64,000 nt of DNA from Lampris incognitus (taxonomy: Eukaryota > Chordata > Actinopteri > Lampriformes > Lampridae), in NCBI RefSeq assembly GCF_029633865.1, contig NC_079211.1, positions 66,207,462-66,271,461 of the forward strand. Reading direction: 5' to 3'. Both the position numbers and the translations under genes were made by a program. The notes under the pieces were generated by a model. That model was not told the DNA's origin. It searched no databases and was given only the letters and a program-made list of their open reading frames with translations. Of the stretch, positions 32,056 through 43,844 are shown one piece after another. How positions within the stretch are numbered: the first letter of the stretch is position 1; every line of letters begins with the position of its first letter.

Positions 32056-32240
32056 TCCCATCCCTTGGTCCTTTTTGTGTGGAGTTTGCAGGTTTTCCCC
32101 GTGCTTGTGTGGGTTACCGCCGGGTTCTCCGGTTTTCTCCTGCCATTAAAGACATGCATGCTAGGGTGCAATTCAGCATGCAACACATCACAGAATTTCT
32201 CCAAGAGGATTAATAAAGGGTTCTTCTTCTTCTTCTTCTA
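32056..32240 (+). repeat. Dispersed fish repeat (header-like block) with TTC microsatellite
   Basis: Contains the very common fish phrase gtgtggagtttgcaggttttcccc...ccggttttctcctgcc...aaagacatgcatgctagg. The same family, in the other orientation, is at 47735-48205. A short (TTC)n run follows at 32221-32238. The class of this repeat is not settled from sequence alone. Confidence 0.6.
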
Positions 32241-33136
32241 TTTTCAAACTTAATGTTGCCAATTACATATATCACATATATCAGTGACAATCAAACAAGG
32301 AAATGATAACAATCGGTAGGACCTGAGTGAGAAACAAGTAAGGTAAGCATGGTAAGCTCTACACCCTTTAAATAGATTTTCTCTGTTTATAACCACAGGG
32401 CACAATATTGTAGGAAAAAAATCAAATAAAAAAGTGATCACAGTATTTTCAATATCTTTATTTCACAATTAACAGGCACATACAGGTGTTACCAGCTCAC
32501 TCTGCGTGGTGTATGGTCATTGAGCAGTCTGGAGACCGATGTACTGCATCCACCATTTATTGAGCCCATCTGCGTAGAGTAATCACAGAGCAAAAAGATT
32601 TGATCGCAGGACTCTTTCCCAGCTTAGCATTATTGGCCAGCTAGCTTCAGCTTCAACAACATAAATCGTCGTCGTCACTCTCATTGCTTAAACTATTCGT
32701 AAAAAAATGACATTTTCACTACACAGTCATACCTATAATACACATGGCAATTTAGAGATATTTAAATCAAACATTATGGACATTCAAACATTCTAGCTTC
32801 TCATAAAAAGGATGTACATAGAGCTCCTGGCATTACTAACCTCTGCCCACAACAGCCAGACCCGGGAAAGAGACAGAGACCTAAGAGTTCACGACCCCGC
32901 CAATGTCCCAGCTCATAGCCCATCAGTAATCAGGATATTAAATGTGGCCAATCAATAATCAGGATATTAAAATAAAGTAAATAAATCAATAAAATGAAAA
33001 ATTAAACAAGACAGGCGATCACAGAAACAGAAAAACAAATAAACAATAGCAAATTAGACATAAAAATCTAGTGAAACATACAAACAAAATGAATCCTGTT
33101 ACACAGGCAAACAACCATGCATACCCCAGGAGGATA
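32241..33136. other. KDZ internal DNA without recognisable features
   Basis: AT-rich, with runs of aataaa-type motifs. No gene or known repeat supported. Confidence 0.35.
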
Positions 33137-33634
33137 CCTAATAATAATATTAATAACTCAAGATTTCTATAGCGCCTTTCAAAAAACCCAAGGTCGCTTT
33201 ACAGGGTCAGGTAAGGGGTCGGGAGGGGCAGTGGGGGGCAGCAGCAAAAAAGGGGAAAATTAACCTAACTAAACTAAACTAACTAATGGGGAAAAGCCTT
33301 GGTAAAAAGGTGTGTTTTGAGGGCTGTTTTAAAAGTGTCCAGGGTTGGGGCGCCATGGATGTCAGGAGGGAGAGAGTTCCAGAGGGTAGGGGCCGCCACA
33401 CTGAAGGCTCTGTCACCAAAAGTCTGCAGCTTAGTATGGGTGTGGAGAACAGACCCAGGTCAGAGGACCGTAGGTTCAGGGATGGAGTGTACTGGTGGAG
33501 GAGGTCAGACAAGTATTGGGGGGCGAGGGCATGGAGGGATTTGTAGGTGAGTAGGAGGAGTTTGTAGGAGATACGGCTCTTGACTGGGAGCCAGTGGAGA
33601 TGGATGAGGGTGGGGGATGATGTGCTGCCAGGGC
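33137..33634 (-). mobile_element. 5'-truncated L2-like LINE tail
   Basis: On the minus strand one frame reads the conserved end of a LINE reverse transcriptase (AFSVAAPTLWNSLPPDI, FKTALKTHLF). A 3' tail ending in agcgcctttcaaaaaaccc-type sequence and TTA repeats (33137-33160) follows. The 5' junction falls within a few bases of the KDZ transposase stop codon (33638). Confidence 0.75.
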
Positions 33635-35790
33635 TACCTAGGTTGCCTCCTCTTCAGCCTCCTCCTCACTCTCTTCCGAACTGCTAGGTTCACTTTCCTC
33701 TTCATCATCCAAGCCTCCAAGGAGAGATGCATGTGGCCCCAAAGCAGCCTGGTAGTGGTGTAGGACCAACCGCAAACTACCTTCCACTTCCGAAAGTCTT
33801 CGAATAAGAAGACATCGTAGTCCTTCACTTCCCTCTGCTGACATTCAAAACAAGACAATACACAAACCTATAGTAAGGATTCTGATAGTATGTAACATCT
33901 AATCAAATGCCTGCTGATTTTGTGTTGTAAAAGTTTTTTTGGTGGGATGGCAGTAACATGAGTGGAAAACAGTTTTTTTTTCAACATACCCTCACTTATA
34001 ATCTTGGTCCTGAGAGCCGAGGCCAGGTTTCGCAATGAAGTGCAGTGTTGGGCCATCTCCAAAACCAGGATGCTCCTCTCCTCTTGCAGGCGTGTGGTCA
34101 GCATCTGCTGGTCATGCACTCGTCTCTTGGTGCTGATGTTCACTGATGATCCTGTAAGTTATACAAAAGATCCCCTATTGACTTGCTAAATGTCACTTTA
34201 TGATGCATGATCAGGGCATAGTTCCGTAACTTATATTCTATATAATTATACCCTGGGTCTCAAAACACACACATTTGAGCATCTCAAAAGGCACGTACCA
34301 CTGCTGTGCACCTCCCATGGCCATATGTGTGACACAGTGTCCAGCCAGCGACCTCTCGACCACTGCCACATTGATCTGCATCTCTGACACCAGCCTGTTG
34401 TATTCGGCAATCTGTTCGAAGAGACGCCGCTTGTCTTTCGCCAAATTTTTGCGCAGGCGGTGACGAAGCTTGTTGCTGTCTAACAAGACAAAAGTAGCAC
34501 AAAAACAACTGACAATGTAGTGAATGGGTAAGTGATCATGTACATGTATTGTCCATTACATATGATACAAATAAATACTTGAAATTTTACCATACCATTT
34601 TGACTGTAGAGGCTCTGTTTTCTGTGGTGAAGGCTCAGACGAAGCCCCTCAATGGACTGTTGTTGCAGGGATCGTTGATCACTGGTAGCATCTGTTGTCT
34701 CTACAGAATTGGGAAATAGTAAAGGAATACCAGATATAGATATTTAATCTAACAAAATCATTTAATCGCACACCTACTTCACAGTTTGTATATGTATTGC
34801 ACTACTTTTTCAGCATTCAATAACAGCTACTTCTGAAAGTACAGATATAAATGCAAAAAAAGGACAAAAAGAGATGGGAGAGATATGATTTCCTGTCATC
34901 CTTACCCCCAGCCCATTCCTGAACATCCATAACCCACTGCAGTGCCATCTCCTCTGAGCAATGGACCTCTTCTCTGAGCTCTAGAAGTCTAGCTGTCTCC
35001 TTCACAGCTCTTTGACAAGTCTGAAGGCAGAAATATTTTCAGCGTCAATTTCAAGTCAGGTACAGTCACCCAAATCTGCTTCACGCATGTGGGTTTAACC
35101 AGATACACAAACACATAATGATACAACAAACATGAATACAGGACATACCTTCACATATCTTGTGGAGAGGGCCTTGTGGAGATTGTCTCCCTTGTGCCTG
35201 TTCCATTCCATTGCATGGACAGTCAGCATGTCCACACAGGCTGTTGGAAGTAGAGGATGTCATTATGGACCGCAAATTATAGAACAATTTGAGAATATGA
35301 CACACTTCAGGATAGATACAATGCCACTTTTTTAACAGAAAATTAGAAAACGAAGTGAGAGTGAGTACAGTAAGGTACAGTTGAAGAGAGTAGAGTTGAG
35401 ATGAGTAGGGATTGGGTGCTGGAAAAGTGCTGAAAGTGACCAACCTGCTTTAGACATATATTTTGTTGTCAGAGCACAACGGGAGAGGTAGCTGTTCACC
35501 TGCTCAACCTCTTTACCAGCCGTTGTGCCCGCTCCCTCCTGATTCCTGCCACTCCATTTAAGCTGTTAAAGGAGACAATGAATGTAGTCAGGAAGCTGGA
35601 TTGATCAAAAGTACCAGTGGCCCTGCCTTTGATCACGAAACACCCGGAGAACCCTGCCCCTGCCAATGACAATGGACTGAACACTGATATTAGCAGCAGT
35701 CCATGAAAATTGACATGGAATCTTGAGCTGAATCTCAATATTGTTTCTTTATAAAACAATACATAATAAATTGAAAAAATGAAAATATAC

Positions 35791-36138
35791 CTCACACTTT
35801 GTGGCATGAGCCCTGGCATGCATGATGCTGAGGAATGGCCTCATCTGCAAGAGCCCCTGGAGTGGTGGAAGGGCAGCCACTACCTTTTGGAGGTATGGCC
35901 AGAACTTGCAGGTGACATCCATGGCAAAGAATTTGACATTTGCTGTGGCCTGAATTTCTCTCTGGAGATACAGAGGGTAGGCAAAAATTTCACCCCGGTA
36001 CATATTTAGGCCTTTCAAGAGGTAGCCATGGCGACACACGGCTACCTCAATGCCCTCCTCATCGAGTTTACTGGCCCTCTGTGAGGTTTCCCTGGCTGCT
36101 GCCCACTGCAAAGCACCGCATGTTGCTTTGCCTTGCGT
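35791..36138 (-). CDS. Core exon of the KDZ transposase
   Basis: A 116-codon exon (acceptor tgttctcacag, donor tgtgag|gtatat) with the most conserved KDZ blocks: KLDEEGIEVAVCRHG, GEIFAYPLYLQ, FFAMDVTCKFWPYLQKV and MRPFLSIMHARAHATKCE. The Asp of AMDV is a likely catalytic acid. The exon is open throughout. Confidence 0.85.
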
Positions 36139-37342
36139 CTGTGAGAACAGTGCATTAACAGAAACATTTGAAACACAGGTACTACAGCATCATTAACATT
36201 CCTTTCACTTAATACCCATTGGTATCGGGAGTAGCTGAATAGCCCACTAGTATGTGGTGAGTACATACAGTAACAACATGATTAATGGATACTTGGCTGG
36301 TGTAAGACTTATGCTTTTCACTGCAGTCCTAATGGTGTCAACAAAAGCTGACACCTTACTGTCCTTGGCAAGAAACAGCCCTTCAAAAAATGCAGTGTTT
36401 TCGAAGCTAATGAAAAAAAACAACCATAACATCAGTAAACCATTCCCGTTGTCCTAAAGACCAAATTCAACAAAAAGACCACAACCAAAAGACACACCCG
36501 CTGGATCGTTTAAAGCGGTAAAGCTTCCGGTTTCCATCAGCTGCACAGCCACCATTTCTGGGGTACAGGCGGGGCAGGTGAACGGGGTCGCACAGCAGAG
36601 CTGGTCCTCCTCAAACAAGCAATAGCTGAACTCCAGGAAGCTCTGCTGAAGCGCATCCCCATTGATTTGCCCTGACTGAAGTGTACATAATTATGAACGT
36701 ATGAGTATTGTCTATTTAACAATATAATAATAATTATGAAGACATTTGTTCTATTACACTTACTCTTCCAGCACGCCGAGTGCGATGTTCCAGCAACTTT
36801 GCAAAAGCTTGCCTGGAAAAGCCAGGTGAAATGACCTTCAGGTCTTGGAATGAGTGGAAGAGGTCAATAGTGTACAGGGTCTGGGAATGTGAAGAGGCTG
36901 GCCAGTAACCACTCTTGATTAGATCTTTAAGATCCGGGGTCCAGCGTTGCATGCAGATATTGCACACATGAACAGGCATGTGCAAGTCGAACCGTCCTGG
37001 TGATATATTTAAACAATTTAGACAATGGCATGTCATTATGCTAACAGATATGAAGTATAAAAGGACAACTCTTTACCGTTTATGGTGATAAGGATGACTT
37101 CTCTGCCTGGATACATAGTGACATCAGCAACTTCACATGAGCATAGCTGTGGTGCGCGCACTGTGGGTAAAATGGAAGCTGACAGAAAATAAAATAGAAA
37201 CATGTTATTTGCATAACAGACAGAATAGAAACATGTATATTTTAATGTCATACACTCTCACAGAAATAACTACCGATCAAAAATTTGAGAACATAAAATA
37301 ATGCCTTAGTAGTGAGTGAGTAAAAACACATAGAATATGTAC

Positions 37343-37939
37343 CTTGCTTGTGTGAGATGTAGTGTCCGGTTTCCCCTTTAGTATAGCATGTGGATGGTGG
37401 GATGGCCTTGAGGAAGCCATCCACCATGCTGTCTCTGTTGTGGAGTGGCCATCTTTTATGGTGCAACACATCACAGGCCTCACACAACCACTCCTCGGGA
37501 AGGCAGTCTCTGCACCTACGCAAAGAAAAACAGATAATTATTTCATAAGCAAATAAGACGTGCCATATATTTTCAACTTTGCATTTGGTTGGAATAATTG
37601 GAGTAAGATTGAGCCATGTCTTTTTGTTAGGACATGTCCTTCCGTATTTATTCAGCCTATGATAACAGTGTGTAAACCAAACTATTTACAAAAACTGAAG
37701 AGAGCTGCAGACATCTGACTCCAGCCTTATAACAGCAGCCTGATGGCAGAAAGAGCACAACTCCTGGCCAACAGCCTCAGTTGCCAGTAGATATTGCAGG
37801 TGGTCTGGCCGAGCTTCCTTCCACTGTTCTTGGGCTGTCAGCTGACGCAAGGACCAAGACGAGGAGCTTTGCAGAGGCACAGCAGGCACATCAGTACGGA
37901 ATGACCCAGAAGTCATTGACAGCCTCTCCATGTTTCGGT
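37343..37939 (-). CDS. Cysteine-cluster exons of the KDZ transposase
   Basis: Two exons (37939-37690 and 37515-37343) together supply C-x2-C, C-x2-C, C-x2-C and a His pair (CSFC, CRDC, CEAC, HHKRW), followed by LHNRDSMVDGFLKAIPPST. This is the zinc-binding region that accompanies KDZ transposases. The junction keeps phase 2. Confidence 0.75.
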
Positions 37940-39068
37940 CTATGAAGGAAATGCAAAAGCATGTTGAATATGTTAAAGGTGCAATAGAGAACTTGTAATC
38001 TCTACTTCCATTTGAGTGCTCAAAAGCCATAAAGGGTCGTTGAAAATTGAACAATACCATGCCTGTATATGAATAATTACGTCTGATCAGTTGCAAATTA
38101 CTAAACATCTAAACTAAGGATTACTTGGATCAACAGGGTGAATGACAAAATTTGTATCTATAGATGCAGTATTACAGACCAAGTGAAACATGTCTATGGT
38201 GCAATGAATGAATGGTGGCAGGGTGCTTTACTGAGATATAACCCCAAATAGTATAGCGTCCTATACCATGGCCAATTGATACCCTGTGTGGCATCTTTAA
38301 GATTTCAGGATGATGCGATCTATGTGGACAATCTTACCAAATTCTTCTTGAGCAAACGCTCTTGGCTGGGAATTCCCTGCAGTAGTCGTGGCCTGGGAGT
38401 CCTCCGTACCAGGGCATGTGACTGTAAAACAAGACATGCAAGAATAGAAAGAGATTAGGAGAACCCTAACATGTTTTGAAGGTTAAGGCAAAATAGCAAC
38501 AATCTATTCACATGTTCATTACACTACAAATGACGACGCTCAACAACAGCTTGACAACACTGTTAGTCCCATCCTTGGCGTTGATTGGCTAATCATTAGA
38601 ACCCGCAGGGTTTCCCACACATAGTAAATACTTTGCAGGCTGCCCAAGTATATTCATGGCTGCCAACGTATCGAAAAGTATCAAATCTAGCAATAGCAGA
38701 GTCTGATCATACCCCACCCCTGCTACCGCCACAAGTATATTTCAATCATGAGGGAAACACTGATCCTGTGATCACTTTGTAGTCAGGGAAGCAGTGACAT
38801 GAATGATTAGTTACATAGTAAATCAATGAGACTTAATGAATTTCAAATTTGTTTAGGAGTTACCAGCAGTTGAGGCTCGACGCTGTCCTCCACATCTCCC
38901 TCTTGGCTTGCCTCGTCCTGCATGGTCCCTTTTTATCAGCTGAGTGACCTTTCTTTGCGCATTCTGTGTGTGACAATTCTTGTAAGACTGAAATTTAAAA
39001 ATAATGATGAAGGTACTGTTTTGAAACTGAAAATGTAAATCCACACATATCGCTATTAAAACACTAAC

Positions 39069-39323
39069 CCTGGCTTCAGTTGGGACAGCATCGTGCTTCA
39101 CATGGAGTGCTATGCCCCTCCCCTCCTGGTAGGCCTCGTCCAGTAAGTGCTCATCCACGTCTTAAGCATAATCAATTTCATGCCTCAGAGCAAGTGCAAT
39201 GCGCCTCCCCTCCTGATAGGCCTGGTCCAACATGTCTCCAGTCAAGACAGCTTCATTGTTGAAAGCGTGTCCAATGCGCATTCCATAAGTGTGGTCGCGG
39301 ATGTGGTCCAAGTTGGAAGCCAT
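39069..39323 (-). CDS. Exon 1 of the KDZ transposase
   Basis: Starts ATGGCTTCCAACTTG a few bases inside the inverted repeat edge and ends ccagg|gttagtg. It carries two similar blocks, DQAYQEGRRIALALRHE and DEAYQEGRGIALHVKHD, from an internal duplication. An in-frame TAA separates them. Confidence 0.65.
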
Positions 39324-39329
39324 GGATGA

Positions 39330-40199
39330 AATAGACAAGAGCGTGAGAGACGGATAGCAAGAGTGTGAGAGACTGACAGACAGACAAGAGAGTGAGAGAC
39401 TGACAGAAAAGAGAGTGAGAGACTGAGAGATAGACAGGAGTATGAAAGAGAAGGATGGATGGGTGGGCGGAAGGACAGACAGACAGAATGACAGAGGTTG
39501 GCTCTATTGCCACATACAGTAATACTCATCCAATGTTGTCTTTTTTTGGAGGTTAGAGAAACCCTCATCTTCTCCGACCGGTCGAGCTACAGTATACCGG
39601 TGATCCGAGTTGGCTAATGCAGCTATGAGCTAGCAACTCGTGGCAAAACATGGGCTCATGTCATGCTATTGCTATTACAAGCTATAAGGACTGTTAGTCA
39701 ACTAGGTTAGCAAGTCAGTTACACGAAATTGTGGTGTTAGCCAGAAAAAGTCATTTGTGAGGCTCTCCATTCTCCAAAAAATAGCAACCCCCTTCCCCAC
39801 TTTGCAACGCATTAGCTCTGCGGACTATGCTAGCTAGCTAACGTGCTTGCTAGCACGCTAGCTAGCTGACATTATCAGCGATCTAATTCCACTCTCATTA
39901 ACTATTTGGACCAAACGTTTAGGCCATACTTTGACAAACAAAGGAGTAACATGGCAGAAACGTGTGTATTGTAGCCAAAACGCTCTCAACCAGAACTGCA
40001 CATGCTACTATATGCGTAAGATAAAGCCTGATGGATATGTCTTCAACTTACCAGAGAAAAGGTCGACGTCGCAATGAGCGCAGCGCCGTTGTCCACGTGG
40101 GACATTGTGATTGGCGCACGAAGGTGTAGTTCCAATAACAACGTGTCCGTCCTTCATTGTTACCTTGGTCGCTCGATCCCTTCCTAAAGATACTGCTTA

Positions 40200-40231
<32 letters not shown>

Positions 40232-40763
40232 GTTATTATTACAGTGCACGTTTTGTGTTGCCGTTCTAGAATGCAGTAGATGTGCGCACACAAGTCTATA
40301 CGGTACCTTTTAACTACTATGTAAAATGTGGGCTACCTGCAATTCAACCTGTCAAATTAAATAAATAAACAGTTTACAACATTAAGTAAGAATTCACATT
40401 ATATCAATAATGCACAGACCGCCCGCTCGTCCCCACTATTCGCGAAATAACGTCATTCACGTACTGACGGCTACCATTAACCACCGTTTCTCCGTAACAT
40501 TACTCGGTTGGACCAAATAAACGTAAGTTTTGCATGTTGTCATGTCTTCCTGAATGACAAAATACAATCCATCCATCTATTTTATTTTATTTCCTCCAAA
40601 TAAAACATGTGTTTGTTTCCACCGGAAAACTATAGCCGGACAACGTAAACCGGGAACCAGGAAGTCGACGCCCGTTATAGTGATACGTTCTTTTCGTATA
40701 TAGTCACGAAATGTATTTGATTAAATTCGTATGTATTTAACGAAAACGTGTGAGACTCTGTTG
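39330..40763 (-). repeat. Right terminal inverted repeat of the KDZ transposon
   Basis: Inverted partner of 3877-5470. It carries the same GC-rich block, donor, AAT microsatellite and ctagctagc hairpins. It ends a few bases before the transposase start codon (39323), so the same repeat feeds the opposite gene. Confidence 0.85.
40050..40140 (-). promoter_or_regulatory. Candidate promoter and first untranslated exon in the right inverted repeat
   Basis: Mirror image of the left block: the same CCAAT box, CACGTG and donor (reading caacttaccagag on the plus strand at about 40047-40059). Here it faces the transposase gene. Same reasoning and limits as for the left copy. Confidence 0.45.
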
Positions 40764-40837
40764 AACTGGTAGGATTAAGTGGAAAAAAAAACTAGGAAAA
40801 AAAAGGAAACAAGGGCAGTAAACTGCCCCCGATAGAT

Positions 40838-41122
40838 ATGGAGGGTGCGATCTACCAGATAATAAGGAAATATGGTGAAGACTCGGTAAAACATGTTTTA
40901 GCCTGGATACAGGATCATGAGGTTCCTGTTGAAGGAACTTTGAGCAAGAATAAACTAATGAAAGTCCGACAGTCCATGGAAAAGGGAAAAGCGAAGGTCT
41001 TAGAAAGGGAAAAGATTCTTACAAAATGGTTAGAGTATGTGGCAGAGCAAGAAATAATTTTGGAAATGTGGGAGAAAGAGTGTGAAAGTAGGGAAAGAAA
41101 AAAAAAGTACAGAGGACTATGA
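40838..41122 (+). pseudogene. gag-like (matrix-type) open frame of the ERV
   Basis: The frame has 94 codons, starts MEGAIYQI and is rich in Lys and Glu, mostly helical in character. It lies just right of the KDZ right end, where the gag start of the provirus would be expected. The assignment to gag rests on position and composition only; no major homology or late domain is visible. It is part of a broken fossil element. Confidence 0.35.
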
Positions 41123-42800
41123 CACGAAACCATTGGTACCAAACCGCACCTTGACTGACCCTGACTGGCTTTTGTGTTTGATATGACTTGTCTGTGTATG
41201 TGTTCATAGTTTGTTCCGTGGTGTTTTTCCGTCTGGCCATTTTGTGGTGTTTAGAAGTTGCAAGTGCTTGCGGGTGGCTTAAATGAGGATATAAAAGCTG
41301 GGGGAGGTTTTGTTTTGGCTTTTCCAAACCTTTTGTTTTCCTGACAATTGGGGGGTGAGAGGGGTTTTTCAGAGACCACCTCGTTTAGCATCCTTATCAG
41401 ACCCAACCCGGCTTTTGTTCCTGTTTGATTGGCAACTGGCTTTAGAAAGTCACCAACCTGAAGCATTGATTATTTAAATCCTTTCAAGAAATCTATTTCT
41501 TTTCTTTTTGAGGTACCTCATATAAAATGGAATATATCCATTCGGTTTTTGTTTTTTGTTTTTTGTTTTTGTTGCATTGAAAAAGTTTTTGTGGTGTATT
41601 TTTCACTTTAAGTTGATCCTGTCCTCACTTCTTTTAGGATTCCCCTAAACCGAAGGATACCCTGTCCCTGTTTCATTTTCTGAACTATTAAGCAAAGCTC
41701 TGTTATGTCCAACGCCACAGTTGCAATATTTGTAATTTTACCTATTCTGTTTTTCTTTCTGTTACTGAGATTTTTTTTTTTTTAAGAATAACTGGTGGGA
41801 ACCAACTGCCTACCCACTTCACACCTTGGGGGGATGGGGGGTTGCCTTGAGAGTAACAGGGACAGTGTAAACCACAGTTATGTTGTTTTAAGCTGTTGTT
41901 GTTTTTCTTTCCATTAGAAGACACCCATTGGTTCATTTGTTTTTATGTTGACTTTCCTCTGTGCTAAATTGAACTTGTTTTGTTTTTCAACACTAAGGTG
42001 TGAATTTTATGATGTTGTTTTTAAAGAGGGTATTCATTTCTTTGACAATTTCTTGGGTGGAGGACGATTACATTTTATTTAAATATGAATGAAACCTACT
42101 GAGTCATGTGTTTTAAATGTCTATTGTTATTTTTTACCATGAGTTTGAGCCTCCTCATAAGACTCATTTTTGGTTTGATTTATTTGGTTTTGGCTGGGTA
42201 CATCAATTTCTTTGTATTGTTAAGTGAGCGTTTCTTTCCTTTGAAACCCCCTCCCTCTTTTTGGGGCCTTGAAAAGGGGCTTCTTGTTGTTTCATTTAGT
42301 TAAGGTGGGGGGCATTTGTTTTTTGTCTTCAAACAGCTCATTGTTTCAATGGTTTACAAGATACCTCATGGTTTTATTAATTTAAGTTTGTTTGGACGTT
42401 CAGGATCTGGGACAGCTATCTTTATCATCCCTCATCTGTTTTAGTTTTAAAGAGAATTTATTTAAGATAAGTACAACATTACAGACTTCGGAACATTTGT
42501 GGACAGCTTGGATGAAATGAAAGTCAGATTCATTTCACTGCATGAAAGTGTTTGTGGTTTACTAACAACTAACATACAAACTGATCATGTCATAATTTCA
42601 TTTTTGTTCTTCATGGTTAAATGAGTTGACACAATGTGTTCTGTTCTTGTGTAAAACGAGGGGTAGTGGGAATGAGGAATTGAAATCTAGAATGGTTGTG
42701 AGCCTTCTTCTGTACAGATTTCTTTGATTTTTTTACTTCATAAGAAGCAGACGGATACGAATTTAGATCATAGCGGAAGTATCTGAAGAACACTGAATCA
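41123..42800. other. T-rich internal ERV region without recognisable coding
   Basis: About 1.7 kb between the gag-like frame and the envelope end. The plus strand is strikingly rich in T and poor in C, with many tttttgttttt and ttttggttt runs, and holds no long frame on either strand. No protease, polymerase or integrase motif can be seen. It may be decayed or non-coding viral sequence, or DNA acquired by the element. Confidence 0.4.
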
Positions 42801-43467
42801 AGTTGACTACGAATCTTCAGAATCCTGGAATGACAGTGTTTTCAGTGTTGTGCAGTTTCTCTCTGAAAGTTTTTCCCTCCAGATATTGTCACCACCTGCT
42901 CCTCCCCCTCCTCCAGACGAGCTGGGTAACACCCCCACTCCCGTGGTACCGGGTCCAGGGCCCCGGGGTATGCTCCACGGGAAGACAACCTCCCGGCTGG
43001 ACAGAACAAAGAGCAACCCGCCACATAACGCGGCTGTAGGAGCTGTGTCTGTGTGAGGGTGGTCTCCAAGGTGTCCCGGTCAGCTTCCGGGTGAGAGAGG
43101 AGGTGAGGGTGGTCTGCTCCTGGCTCAGCCAATCCTCCAACATGAAGACTCTCTGGTTGTCTAGATGAGACTAGCACCAGCTTCCTAGCTCTGGAGACCA
43201 TAGGTTTGGGTTTGGCTTTGAGAGTCTGAAATCGCCTTGCCTCTGTGGAGTCTGTAACCAGTGACAACTTTGAACGTTTAACTGCAGCTGAGTCCACCAT
43301 CAAAATGCTCCGAACCCAAAACCTGTCTCTGCAGGACCGAATCGACGACCTCGAGAACTGATCTCAGAGGGCCAATCTCCATGTACTGAACATTCCTGAA
43401 GGCGGTGCGGCCGGTAAAGATCCGGTGCAGTTCATGTCGGAGATGCTGATGCAGATAATGGGTCCTG

Positions 43468-43740
43468 ATGTCTTTTACTCGCCGAGTCATAGCAGCATCA
43501 CTTTTCCTGGGTGTCCTGCTACTCCTCACCTGCTGCATCGTGCCCATAGTTCGGCGTGTGATACGCAGCCTCATTGCTACTCAGCTCGTGTATTATCACC
43601 TCCTTGCCCAACAGGACGGGGACCTTGTTTCGTCTCCCTCCTCTCCACCACTGCTGTTCCCCTCTTTCCCATCCCCCCACAAGGACTTCGGTTCTGAATC
43701 TTCCTACGCCTCCTCCGATGACAGTGACTCCCCCGTTTGA
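43468..43740 (+). pseudogene. Envelope transmembrane end of the ERV
   Basis: A 90-codon frame carries a hydrophobic membrane span (ASLFLGVLLLLTCCIVP) with the CC pair and basic residues seen at the end of retroviral transmembrane subunits. A Ser/Pro/Asp-rich cytoplasmic tail ending DDSDSPV follows. It ends about 100 bases before the polypurine tract and 3' LTR, where an env gene should end. It is a fossil fragment. Confidence 0.55.
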
Positions 43741-43844
43741 ATGATACTTTTTATTATTGTGTGTGCGTGATATGTGTGCTGATTTCCATTATTTCCATGT
43801 TACCTATTGCTCTCATTGTTCAATAATGAACAAAAGGGGGGAAT

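Larger units (their letters stand above)
33638..39323 (-). pseudogene. KDZ transposase gene, 17 exons, recently disabled
   Basis: Exons from splice signals and phase (minus): 39323-39069, 38987-38864, 38421-38338, 37939-37690, 37515-37343, 37178-37077, 36996-36764, 36675-36498, 36406-36322, 36138-35791, 35562-35445, 35240-35149, 35020-34906, 34700-34596, 34479-34312, 34151-33990 and 33837-33638, about 930 codons. Exon 1 has two AYQEGR repeats. Exons 4-5 carry the KDZ-associated cysteine cluster (CSFCHQ; CRDC, CEACDVLHHKRWPLHNRDS). Later come YPGREVILITING, CPACTPEMVAV, and the catalytic-type core (DEEGIEVAVCRHGYLLKGLN, FFAMDVTCKFWPYL, SIMHARAHATKCE), then GRNQEGAGTT, YMSKA, DMLTVHAMEWN, coiled coils and an acidic end. 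An in-frame TAA lies at 39162-39164 and a one-base loss in the exon at 36498-36675. It would cut and paste the whole transposon. Confidence 0.85.
3877..40763. mobile_element. Giant KDZ (Kyakuja-Dileera-Zisupton) DNA transposon with kilobase inverted repeats
   Basis: The two ends are inverted copies of each other: CAACAGAGTCTCACACG at 3877 and its complement ending at 40763. The match continues inward for about 1.4-1.6 kb. Between the repeats lie a KDZ-type transposase gene (minus, 33638-39323), a second inward-facing multi-exon gene (plus, 5474 to about 27874) and a THAP-domain exon. Gypsy A with its own insertions (8473-26030), a solo LTR (30479-31216), a LINE tail (33137-33634) and a foldback repeat (28770-29187) are later additions. 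Without the LTR elements the transposon is about 18.6 kb. No target duplication is visible at the ends. KDZ transposons are described in fungi and fish (Zisupton); assignment here rests on the transposase. Confidence 0.8.

Noticed and set aside
3877-40763. Polinton/Maverick or Teratorn-type virus-like element
   Set aside because: The long inverted ends suggested it, but no protein-primed polymerase, capsid, ATPase or piggyBac transposase could be seen. The transposase is clearly of the KDZ kind.
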